The position numbers and the translations under genes are program-made. The notes beneath the pieces were generated by a model that did not search any database, was not told the origin of the DNA, and saw nothing but the letters and a program-made list of their open reading frames with translations. A stretch of 64,000 nt of DNA from the NCBI RefSeq assembly GCF_000004075.3, contig NC_026661.2, positions 20,054,307-20,118,306 of the forward strand. The letters run 5' to 3'. Source of the DNA: Cucumis sativus. Lineage: Eukaryota > Streptophyta > Magnoliopsida > Cucurbitales > Cucurbitaceae. Positions 12,153 to 22,223 of this stretch are shown one piece after another (within the stretch, counting starts at the first letter, position 1; each line of letters starts with the position of its first letter).

Positions 12153-14127
12153 ATGGAGCTTTGGCATAAGATGATTTTCCCTGTCCGACGAGTTTGGCTC
12201 GCTGTTTCAGCTCGTGTCAGGGCTCGGAAAACTGGTAACTCTCTTCTTTACTCTTCCTCTTTATCCTTTTTTTCACTTCCAAGTTTTTCTCCCCTTTTCC
12301 GAATCGGTGTTTGATTATTGCTTTGTTTAATTTTTTTCGAATGTGATTCTATCTACTATACGAGATTACGAGTTGCTTCTGATTTGATGGAATCACTGTG
12401 TTTCTGTTTCTGTTATTATCTCTGGTTTCTGATTTTCTTTTTCTAACTGTGTGTGCTGCAATTTGAAGGAGAACTTGTGTGGAACATCATCTACAGTTAA
12501 TTTCCTGCATAAGATCATGATATGTGATTGGAGGGAAGAGATTCTTGTTCTTGATTTGTCGTGAGAGGGAAATTGTAGAAGAAATTAGAAAAATATGAAA
12601 GGGTTCACATCCATTTAGGTTTTCAATACAAATTTCTTAGTCTTACTTTTTTTAATACTTTTCACCGACTTTGAATGTGTTATATAACACCTTGATCTAT
12701 ATGCAATGTTTATAAGGCACTTAATCTCAATTCCCAACCACTACGATTGAGAAAGAAAGAGAGAGAGTTGATTCTAGAACGCAATAAATGGCATGTGATT
12801 ATTCAACCTCTCTAGTACAATAATTTGGTAGGAAAAATCACAAGAATCCCATATACATACTCATACAGACATCCATATACTCCAATTTCTCCCAAATATA
12901 GAGACATCAAATCCCTTTGAGAATTCTTAGTTTAAACTTTAAACACATCAAATCCCTTTGAGAATTCTTAGTTTAAACTTTAAACTAGGAGTAAATTTTG
13001 TTTTCAGCTAAGATATTTATCTGTCATGAAGCTTTTCCCATTTGATAATTTACAAAAAGGACCCCACTGGTCATTGTTGTTGAAAGAGTGAAAGATTAGA
13101 GCCCACTTTTATTAGATTAAAAGTTTTTTTTTATAACATTTAGATTGTCCTTATGATTCTTCATAGTCATAATCCCACTTAAATACTAACGGATGGCCAC
13201 TAGTGCTCATTACTTTTTGAGTAGTGGTGACCCAATTTGATTTGTTTTTGCCTTTCAATTACTATTATAAAAGAGAAGGCCAAGAGGCGTGGCCTGCTAT
13301 GGCCGTCTCTAGACTTTTATTATTCCTATAGTTCTGTCCAAGTCGCTTTCATTCACAATTTGACTAGCACCACAAATTTTCTCTACCGCATCTCAATGTT
13401 TGTGTTTAACATTGCATAGATTTTGGCTTAGGTATTTTTTACTTTTGTTTTGGTGCTTATAATTACAATATGTTCACTTCTTTGAAAATGTTTATTTTGG
13501 TTTGTTTACTTCTATAAGAGATTATCATTTTAGTCGTTTCATTTTCATTTTTAAGAGACCAAAATGGTTTTCTCTTCAAAGTTGTACCAAAATAAACCAA
13601 AAGTGGAATTACAAGGACCAAATTAACATTTTTGAAAAGTACAAAGATTGAAGTAAACAAAATCCAAAATAGAGGGAGAAAGAAAGTTGAAGTGAAATTG
13701 GAATGGAGTAGTTATAGTTACAATATGTTCATTTTGGTCAAGTTAGGTGTCCCTTTAGATGGGCTGGGCTCAAATCAAGCCCATGAAATTCTAAATTTGT
13801 TATGTGTGGTGTCCACCTAGATGATCTCTAACTACATGTAGTGTACTAATTCTTTCATTCATAAGAAAAATCCTCCTCAATTAGAAAGCTAAGCTAAAGC
13901 AATTGTGTGGATTTTTTCTACTAACAGGAGCTGGACTTCTGAAGCTTCATGATGATGTAGAAACATGTGGATATGAAGATGTGAAGGTGATGTGGGAAAT
14001 GCTACGTCGATCAGAGTCGGAGTTGGTCAGTCACCAACCGAAACGTAAACAGCGGCCGTTTTGGAGAGTCTCCGTGTGGTCCAACCATGCTGCAGCAGCC
14101 TCTTCTTACACTGCAACTCATGCTTGA
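12153..14127 (+). CDS. Small conserved-looking plant protein of unknown function, 93 residues
   Basis: Two exons, 12153-12234 and 13928-14127, join through a phase-1 GT-AG intron of 1693 bp. The start is the first ATG after a TATA box and CT-rich leader. The N-terminus begins MELWHKMIFPVRRVW and is basic and amphipathic (RVRARK). The middle has GAGLLKLHDDVETCGYED and VMWEMLRRSESEL. The C-terminal part is basic then aromatic (KRKQRPFWRVSVW) with an Ala/Ser-rich tail. No signal peptide or membrane segment is evident. I recall similar small single-copy proteins in other eudicots but cannot name a function. Precise splicing, promoter signals and full use of both exons support a real gene. The track of overlapping frames after the stop is probably 3' UTR. 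Confidence 0.78.
12904..12985. repeat. Perfect 41-bp tandem duplication in an intron
   Basis: Positions 12904-12944 and 12945-12985 are identical as read. The unit begins ACATCAAATCCC and ends CTTTAAAC. It lies inside the only intron of the 93-residue protein gene. Perfect identity suggests a recent event. Confidence 0.9.
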
Positions 14128-15600
14128 GCTCATCAAATGCAAACACACTGTTCAGCTCAGCTCAGCTTCAATTATGTGCCATCTCTTTGGTATCTTCAAC
14201 TTTTTGTTTTAAGAAAAAAAGAAAAGAAACTAACAGCGCCAATGCTTGCAAGGCACATAACTTTTTACCAAACTTGTTCAAAGAAATGTGAAGTCTTTGG
14301 CAGTTCATCGCTTCCACTTTGAACAGAAAAAAACACACCCTTTTTGTAAGTAATAATAAAAATTTTGGTTTTGTAGCTTAAGAATTGTTCCGGGGTTGGG
14401 TTCAAAAGTTATATATGAGATCACTTGTAGTTTATCATCTCATCAAAATGAAAAATACGTTTCAAGAAAGAGCTGAAATGAAAATCCAATCATAATTTCA
14501 TCCACCATTTTTTTTAATCCAATAAGAGTCGAGATTTAAACCTTACAAATAATTAATGTTTTGTATCTAATGAAATGTTTTGATTGGCGAAATTTGTTAC
14601 CATATTAGAAGCCTACAATCTTGGATTTAATAGGATTAAGATGTAAATCTCTTACTTTGATGGAGTAAAAAAGTTGGTCGTAATCAAAGTAATCATGATT
14701 GATTGAGATCTCACCCATCCCATATGGGATTATGACAATAATGGAATCTATGTGGAAGAAATTAAATTATTATGAATCCCCTAAATTAACTTGATAGATT
14801 AAGACATAAATTCATTTTCTTTTCCAGTTAATTCGCTTCTCAGCCACATTCATTAATACACCCACCAAGATTTAGAGAAAAATGTGTTAACTAGAAAATA
14901 TAGATTTTCTATTTATCTCAAATATCAATATTGAAACAAAATTTATTATTGACAACTGAAAAGGAAAAACATACCTCACTATCCTTATATGAATTTCATT
15001 TTAGTTCCCAACCTAATTATTCTCTATCCATTTCTTCACGAGTTTCCTACCTTTTTTATAAAAAAAAACTTTGTACTGTTGTTTTTAAAATAAGATTAGC
15101 ATTTAATCATAAGTACTTATCTTAATGCAACATTATTTAGAGTGCTAATCAGACCTATCATTTTTTCAACCACCTTTTCATTAATTTAATAGTTTACACT
15201 TACCAATGCAAATTTTTCACCATTTTATACTAACTTTCTTATAGGAATTATTTGTGTCAATTAGCACGAAAAACAAACCATATGCGTAATTCTTTTCTTT
15301 CCAATGATATTATACAAGCCACCCAATGATGTAAGCATAATTTAATTTAAGGTCTATTGGTATTAAGTTGATTTCGATTGCCATTCTGATCTATAAAATT
15401 TAAAAATATATAGTTCTGCTTCCAGTGTACATAGAATAATCACATACATGTGGACTCAAATTATATATATCAACACGAACTTACAAAAAAAAACCGTCTA
15501 CTATTAGTAATTGTTGCTAGCTACATATATCATATATGCCTCTATGTCTACATTCCAACAATTTTGGAACGACTTTGATCAGTACAGTAACCTTTTCATA
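14128..15600. other. Intergenic region between the small-protein gene and the first kinase
   Basis: The first 250 bases are probably 3' UTR of the upstream gene. The rest is AT-rich with short frames only, and I see nothing else recognisable. Confidence 0.5.
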
Positions 15601-15643
15601 ATCTCGGCTAATTAATTACTTAATTAGTGTAATTAATCATTGA

Positions 15644-16875
15644 TCACACCGCTTTGATTGGAATTATTCTTTGTCTCTTAAACTGCATAGGCCACTTTGT
15701 CACAAATGTTGGAGCTTTCACAGTATTAAAATTTTGTTCTTGATCTTCAACCGCCGCCACAAACGGCACAATCATCAGCATTTCCGCCGTGAACCTGAAC
15801 TCCGGCTTCCTCACAAAACAATTCTTCAAGAACATGGTTGCCTCCGCTGATAGGCCTTCTGGAATCTTTGGCATTCCAAGGAAATTCTCCGTCATCTCTT
15901 TCATAATCCCAACCTTGTTGGTGGCTGCCCAAGCGCGGTTCCCGGTTAGCATTTCGAGCACGACACACCCAAGTGCCCAAATATCACTGGCTGATTCTTG
16001 TACGCCATCAATAAACGTCTCCGGCGCCATGTAGGAGAATGTCCCTCCTAAACAATAGCTTGCCTTTGTCTTGCTTGTTCTTCTTGCCAGCCCTAGATCG
16101 GCAATCTTTGCAATGAACTGGCGATCCTTTGTTGTATTATTCTTTGGTAGCAATAGGATATTTGCAGGCTTCAAATCACAATGAACGTATTGAGATCGAT
16201 GAATGTGAATCAATCCTTTGATTATTGATTTTGTGTAATTCCGAACCACATTTTCTTCTAAACCCTTTCCACCTACTTGAATTAACATCATTATTATATA
16301 TTAGTAAGTGAAAATCAATACTTAATTATTATCAAACTACCAATGAGAATAGGGTTTGATTAATATAATTAGACACAAACACAAGAAGCAGAAATTGAGT
16401 ATAACCCTAATTCAATTCTAAATCAAGGAAAAGGATTAGGGCATGCAGTAATTGAAGGATTAATCACGAAATTAATAAGATAAATAAAATTACCAGTGTT
16501 TTTAATATGGTGAGCTAGGGTTCCTCCAGTGGCAACTTCAAGCAACAAATTATAGATCATGTGACCATTATGATCAGTAGTAATCTCTTCGCCGAAGCAT
16601 TTGATCAATGAATTGCATCCTTTCAAGCTATCATAATTTTGCTTTTCCTTTTGTAGGGTTTCGGAAACGGAAATTTCCGCGGACTTAACAGCCATTACGG
16701 AAGGGAAAGTGCAGTACTTAATAGTGATGTGCGGTTTGAGAGAAGCCAAGAAAACTGATCCAAAGCTTCCTTTTCCGATGAGCCGACCTCGTTTCCATTG
16801 GACTCCATTATTGAACTCCGACGAGCCATCTTCTACCTCAACTTCTAATCCTCCCAATGTTAAATTTCTCTTCAT
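15644..16875 (-). CDS. MAPKKK-like Ser/Thr protein kinase, copy A (336 residues)
   Basis: Minus-strand exons 16494-16875 and 15644-16272 join through a 221-bp intron. Kinase landmarks are the glycine loop GKGSFGS (from residue 34), catalytic lysine in VMAVKS (K64), HCDLKPAN with the catalytic Asp near residue 160, DLG at 186-188 in place of the usual DFG, and SYMAPE near 207-212. A short basic C-terminus follows the domain. The layout and motif wording resemble the plant MEKK-like MAPKKK17/18/20 group, single-domain kinases that act upstream of MAP kinase kinases in stress and ABA signalling (family knowledge). The neighbour at 18394 is a near-identical inverted copy. Against copy B I count 16 differences over the 200 residues from VVRNYTK to the end, most of them in the last 75. 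All core catalytic residues are present, so it is probably active. Confidence 0.92.
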
Positions 16876-18393
16876 TGTGTATTTGGAAGGAAGAATGAAT
16901 TGAAAAGGGCAAAGAAATTGGGGCCGGGGAAAATAGGATTATGAGAATTGGTAGTACGAGGGGATGATTTTGAGAAATAGGGTTTTAAGAGAAAGAAAAG
17001 GAAAGAGTTACGATTAGCTAGATCGCAGGTGGCGAGGAGCTCGGACGGCCTGCACGGTCAGCACTGGACGGCAACGGAATCGGAATGTAAATTTAATAAA
17101 GCGAGAATTCATAATGAATTTTTGTTAACCTACATCGCAGGTAGCAGGTAGTTAATTTGGGTTACGGTCACTGTACTCCCCGTCACCTACGTACCAAATA
17201 TTTACTAATATGATATAATTTTTCTTTTCTATAACTCTATGATTAAATTGCAGTTTATATCCTTTATTTCTTTTTAGGTTTAATATCTATTTGTTCCTTA
17301 ATTATTATGTTTCAAAATATATTATTTATTTAGTTTATAAGCTTTTAATTTTGTTATTTTGTTTTAAAATGTCGTAATTTTATTCTTTACATTCGAGTCT
17401 AGTTTGAATTTGTCTTGAATTTCAAGATTTTTACATTATTAACCTTCACTTTTTGCTAAATATTCACTTTGAATATTGACGTTAGTGCTATTGATTAATT
17501 TAAAACAATTATGAAGCATTTTTTTTATTATTTTCAAAGTTATGAAAATTTGTATTTATTCTTAAAAAAATACTTACTATAGTCATCAACATAAACTAAA
17601 CTAATTTATATTTTGAATACAAATTATTATAACGGAAGAATTTAAGATGATAATAGTTCGCTCTTTGTCTCAAATATTTCACGGAAAAAGTGTTTAACAT
17701 TTTTTACCCTACAGTTAATAAAGATGAATTTAATTATTAGTAATATGTATCTGTGGTGTATCAAATCTATATCTAGTGTAAATGTCTTTATTTTAGGAAG
17801 CAGGTTAGAAGTCCTAATTATTTTGTCAATTCTATTTATGTTAAATTGATTAACAACCTAAAATCACCTCTTGAAATTAAGTATTTAGTGAAAAACAATC
17901 TAGGTTGATAGGTATATAAGAGTAAATTAGATGAAAATATGAAACAAAAATAAAAATTGAAGATAACTTGATAACATTTTGAAACTTAAATCAATGGAAA
18001 AAATTTCAAAAATCAAAGATAGTGTAATATTTTCAAACCTTAGTATTAAAAAATGTACCTTTTTTTCCTTATTAATTTAGACATTAAGGCGAAAATACAA
18101 CTGGAAAATGATTTTACCTCAAAAAAGAAAAAAATAAGAAAAAAGAAAAAAGAAAAAAAATTGACGGAAACAAAATATATTCAGTTGGGTGTAGATTAGT
18201 AGACAATGAAAATCTCGCAGGAAACACGAAATTTTCTCTCGCTCTCTCTCTCTCTCTCTCAAAACCCTATCAATTAAGAAAAACATCCCCCTCTTTAATT
18301 CATCACCATTACGAATACCAATTCACTCTCAAATCCCACTGATCTTCACCATAATTCCTTTCTCAATTCTTTCTTCCTTCCAAACACACAACA
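16876..18393. promoter_or_regulatory. Bidirectional spacer between head-to-head kinases
   Basis: Both kinase genes are transcribed outward from this 1518-bp spacer, so it must hold both promoters. The part nearest copy A is GC-richer (about 17000-17180), the middle is AT-rich, and the part nearest copy B has a CT microsatellite at 18242-18260. The leaders next to each ATG are similar (TTCTTCCTTCCAAA in both) but the distal sequences differ, so expression of the two copies may have diverged. Confidence 0.6.
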
Positions 18394-19633
18394 ATGAAGA
18401 GAAAATCAATGTTGGAAAAAGAAGCAGCCCAAGTAGAAGACCGGTCATCGGAGTTCAATAATGGAATCCAATGGAAACAAGGTCGGCTCATCGGAAAAGG
18501 AAGCTTTGGATCAGTTTTCTTGGCTTCTCTCAAACCACACTTCACTAAATACAGCATTTTCCCTCCCGTAATGGCTGTTAAGTCCGCTGAAATTTCCGTT
18601 TCCGAAACCCTCCAAAAGGAAAAGCAAAACTACGATAACTTGAAAGGATGCAATTCCTTGATCCAATGCTTCGGCGAAGAGATTACTACTGACCATAACG
18701 GTCACATGATCTATAATTTGCTGCTTGAAGTTGCCACTGGAGGAACCCTAGCTCACCATATTAAAAACACTGGTAATTTCATTTATCTTATTAATTTCGT
18801 AATTAATCCTTCAATTACTGCATGCCATAATTCTTTATTGGTTTAGAATTGAATTAGGGTTATTGGCTTAGAATTGAATTAGGGTTGTACTCAATTTCTG
18901 CTTCTTGTGTTGGTTTAATTATATTAATCAAACCCTATTATCATTGGTAATTTGGTAATAGTTAAGAATTTATTTTCACTTAATAATAATGTGAATTTAA
19001 GCAGGTGGAAAGGGTTTAGAAGAAAATGTGGTTCGGAATTACACAAAATCAATAATCAAAGGATTAATTCACATGCACCGATCTCAATACGTTCATTGTG
19101 ATTTGAAGCCTGCAAATATTCTATTGCTACCAAAGAATAATACAACAAAGGATCGCCAGTTCATTGCAAAGATCGCCGATCTAGGGCTGGCAAGAAGAAC
19201 AAGCAAGACAAAGGCAAGCTATTGTTTAGGAGGTACATTCTCCTACATGGCGCCGGAGACATTGATTGACGGCGTACAAGAATCAGCCAGTGATATTTGG
19301 GCACTCGGGTGTGTCGTGCTCGAAATGCTAACCGGGAACCGCGCATGGGCAGCCACCGATAAGGTTGGGATTGTGAAAGAGATGACAGAGAATTTCATTG
19401 GAATGCCAAAGATTCCAGAAGGGTTATCGCCGGAGGCAACCGGGTTCTTGAAGAATTGTCTTGTGAGGAAGCCAGAGTTCAGGTTCACGGCGGAGATGCT
19501 GATGAATGTGCCGTTCGTGGCGGCGGGTGAAGATCACGAACAAGATTCTACTACTGTGAAAGCTCCAACATTTGTGACAAAGTGGCCTAGGCAGTTTAAG
19601 AGACAAAGAACAATTCCAATCAAAGCTGTATGA
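18394..19633 (+). CDS. MAPKKK-like Ser/Thr protein kinase, copy B (335 residues)
   Basis: Exons 18394-18772 and 19005-19633 join through a 232-bp intron at the same codon as in copy A. Motifs are GKGSFGS from residue 34, K63 in VMAVKS, HCDLKPAN with Asp159, DLG at 185-187 and SYMAPE near 206-211. The protein is one residue shorter than copy A because of an indel after the glycine loop (HFTKYS against HITIKYC). The N-terminal 20 residues differ more than the kinase core. The family role is as for copy A: a cytoplasmic or nuclear MAPKKK-type kinase, substrate unknown. There is no frameshift or premature stop, so both copies look functional. The Phe-to-Leu change in DFG is shared, so it predates the duplication. 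Confidence 0.92.
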
Positions 19634-21290
19634 TCAATGATTAGTTACATACACTAATTTAATTGGCAGAGATCATGAAAAGTAGGTTATTGTGAAAGTT
19701 CCACATGGATCCACACCATTGTGACATAGAGAAATGCTAATAAAGACTAATATATGGACTAAAAACTTGTACTTTTTTTGAAATTCTAATAACTTAAATC
19801 TGAAGGTACCAAGGTCAGAATAGTAGTTTCACAGAAGTAATAGTTTTATTAATCATTAATTATTCTAATTTCTTTTAAATATATCTTTCCAAATTTATTG
19901 GTTTTGTTCCAATTTAGTTCTTATAATTAATTATGATTAATTTTTTTTTATCAAATTTAATAAAATAATAAACACAAATTATAGGAATCGAAATGGTATT
20001 TTAATCAACAACCTGTCTTCTATTACTTAATTTTAAAGCACTAAAAAATGACAAAACAAGTTATAATAATCAAGTCTACAGTAAACATATATTATTATTT
20101 GTGAAAATGATAAAAAAAAGTAAATCTTAGGCCACACGGATAAAAGCCTACATTTGATTATTTCCTACATTTGATTATTTTTGTTATATTTACAAAATCA
20201 CAAACCTTATCGATATTTTTACGAAATACCTAAACTAATTTGTCATCCAATACCATTTTTATGCTTGCATCCTTTTTCTTTCAAAATCTCAATTAGTTAA
20301 AATGTTAGTAAATAAAATATATAATAGATGATAAAGCACATCAACAATTCTTCAAATCTTTTCAAAATATTTTTTAATTGAATAATTTAGAGAGGTTTTT
20401 TCAAAATTAGAAAAAAGAAACTATTTTACTTCTCATTATTTTTTCTATTTCTGATAATTTTCCTAATTTATAATTGAAAATTTTAAATATATCATAAATA
20501 AAAATAATAATTTAAGGAGAAATGACCATTTTAGTTTTTAAACTTTCAAAACATTTCGTCTTCAAATATATGTTTAAAATGTGTCAGTTTAGTCTTCAAT
20601 TTTTGATGAATAACTATGCATTTAGTCCCAGTGATTTCAAAGTCCATATTTACTTAATTCTTTTAAGTAATAATATGTTATTTAAAATTTTAAAAATAAT
20701 TAATTGTATAAATGGAGATAGTTTTTTAAAAGGAGAAATTATGAAATATACAACAATTTTATAAAATATTTATACTTCATATATATAAAAATTAAGTATA
20801 ATAAATCGTCTTACTAATTCTGTCTAAATAGCTTTATCAATTTTTTTCAATTTTTTATTAAAAAACTCATTTTTAAAAGTATTTATATAAATTAAAATGT
20901 CATATAATTATTTTAACTAATGTATGATCAAAGCTTTACAAAAATTAAAATTCTTAGTTTATGGAATTCTTAGTTATTTACAAATAACTAAAAATATTTA
21001 CAAAAAAATATAACAAAGTCTTACATTTGATTGGTAAGAGATAATAAAAGAAGTAATAGCCTAAAAATTTTGCTAAATCTTTTATATTGAAAAAATAATA
21101 ACAATAGCAAAACCATATTTAAAAAAACATATATTTAATTTATTATTATTAATAATTTTACTATTAATATTTTCGAAAAGCATTTAATAATAAATTAGGT
21201 TTGGCGTAATAGCATCAGGAAATGAGTGCAAGTGAGAGATACATGAAAACAACTAACCACGAGGCGTAGAAGTGGAACCCACACCTAAAA
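19634..21290. other. AT-rich intergenic DNA
   Basis: After the kinase 3' flank there are long A/T runs and simple sequence, with no recognisable gene. From about 21240 the composition changes to the GC-richer leader of the next gene. Confidence 0.5.
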
Positions 21291-21299
21291 CGCCCAATT

Positions 21300-22222
21300 C
21301 CGCTTCGCCGTCACACCTTCCTTTCTCTTCCACTGTTACATTCATCACTCTCATTCAGGTAAAATGCTAATTAAGTTTTCATCCTCTCTTTCAAATCCCG
21401 CTCAATTTCCTTTGAATTGCTCTTGAATTCCTCCCTTTTCTCTACTCTCTTTCATGATCCTGATTCCTATATCGCTTTTTTCTTATCCTAGCTGCTGCAA
21501 TCGCTTGTTTCTACGGATTCGTAAGTCTCCCTCTCTCTCTCTCTCTCTCTCTTTTTCTCGCGCGCCCTTGCATTGCCTCGATTTTGGTTTAATTTATGTT
21601 TTTCATTCCATTTATATCTGTCAGAATTTGTGAGTTTATTGATTTGAAATTGCTGCATTTGATTCGTATTATGTGATTGCATCCTTGTGTTTGTCTCTGT
21701 TTGATGTTATTAATTGAATCGCGCGCATCTATTGATCGCATGGAGCTGCATTGGATTTTGATTTTGTAATATTTTTTTCTCGTTGTTTATAGATAAATTG
21801 ATCCGATAAGTGTGTTTTAAGTGGCTCAGACGCTGTTTTTGGTGATTAATTTGTGTAGTTTGAGTCAGTGACGATCTTTTGATTTGTGTTCGTTAATGCA
21901 GTTATGGAAATCGCGTCTTACTTGTTTAATTATTAGAACTGCACGTTAATCTCTCATAATCAATTTTGTTTACTAATCGAACATTAAATGATTTGCAGTT
22001 TGTTAATGCAGTTGTTGAAATTGCGTCTAACTTGTTTAATTATTGTAACTGCACGTTAATTCCTCATAACCAGTTTTGTTTAGTAATCAAACTTGTGTAA
22101 ATGATTTGTATTACCGAAATTTGTTCTTACAAAACTTTTATTGACATTTTATGATCCAATGATCGGCTGTTCTATTTATTATTACGCCCCTAGACTCTGT
22201 CTTTCTAATTCCTGTTCTTCAG
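21300..22222 (+). other. Probable 5' UTR exons and leader intron of the RING-H2 gene
   Basis: A GC-richer leader ends at a donor, CAG then GTAAAA, at 21358/21359. A possible 29-nt UTR exon (21492-21520) is flanked by CTAG and GTAAGT. The coding exon starts after TTCTTCAG at 22223. A CT microsatellite lies at 21528-21552. The exact first exon cannot be fixed without transcripts. Confidence 0.5.
21892..22109. repeat. Tandem duplication of about 110 bp in a leader intron
   Basis: Copies at about 21892-22001 and 22002-22109 share GTTAATGCAGTT, CTTGTTTAATTATT and CTGCACGTTAAT in order, with scattered substitutions. Each copy carries a GTTAATGCAG word that could serve as a 3' splice site. Confidence 0.8.
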
Positions 22223-22223
22223 G

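Larger units (their letters stand above)
15600..19690. repeat. Large inverted duplication carrying the two kinase genes
   Basis: The left arm (about 15600-16920, minus sense) and right arm (about 18350-19690, plus sense) match across both exons, the intron, about 30-40 bases of 5' leader and some 3' flank. The introns share long stretches, for example both begin GTAATTT followed by ATTTATCTTATTAATTTCG. The central spacer between the ATGs is 1518 bp and is mostly not duplicated. Confidence 0.85.

Noticed and set aside
14061-14322. Two overlapping frames after the 93-residue protein
   Set aside because: They overlap its coding end and 3' UTR in other frames and show no family resemblance.
15789-16034. 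Frame antisense to kinase copy A (and the matching one in copy B)
   Set aside because: Appears in both copies only because the coding sequences are near-identical; it is a shadow frame of the kinase domain.
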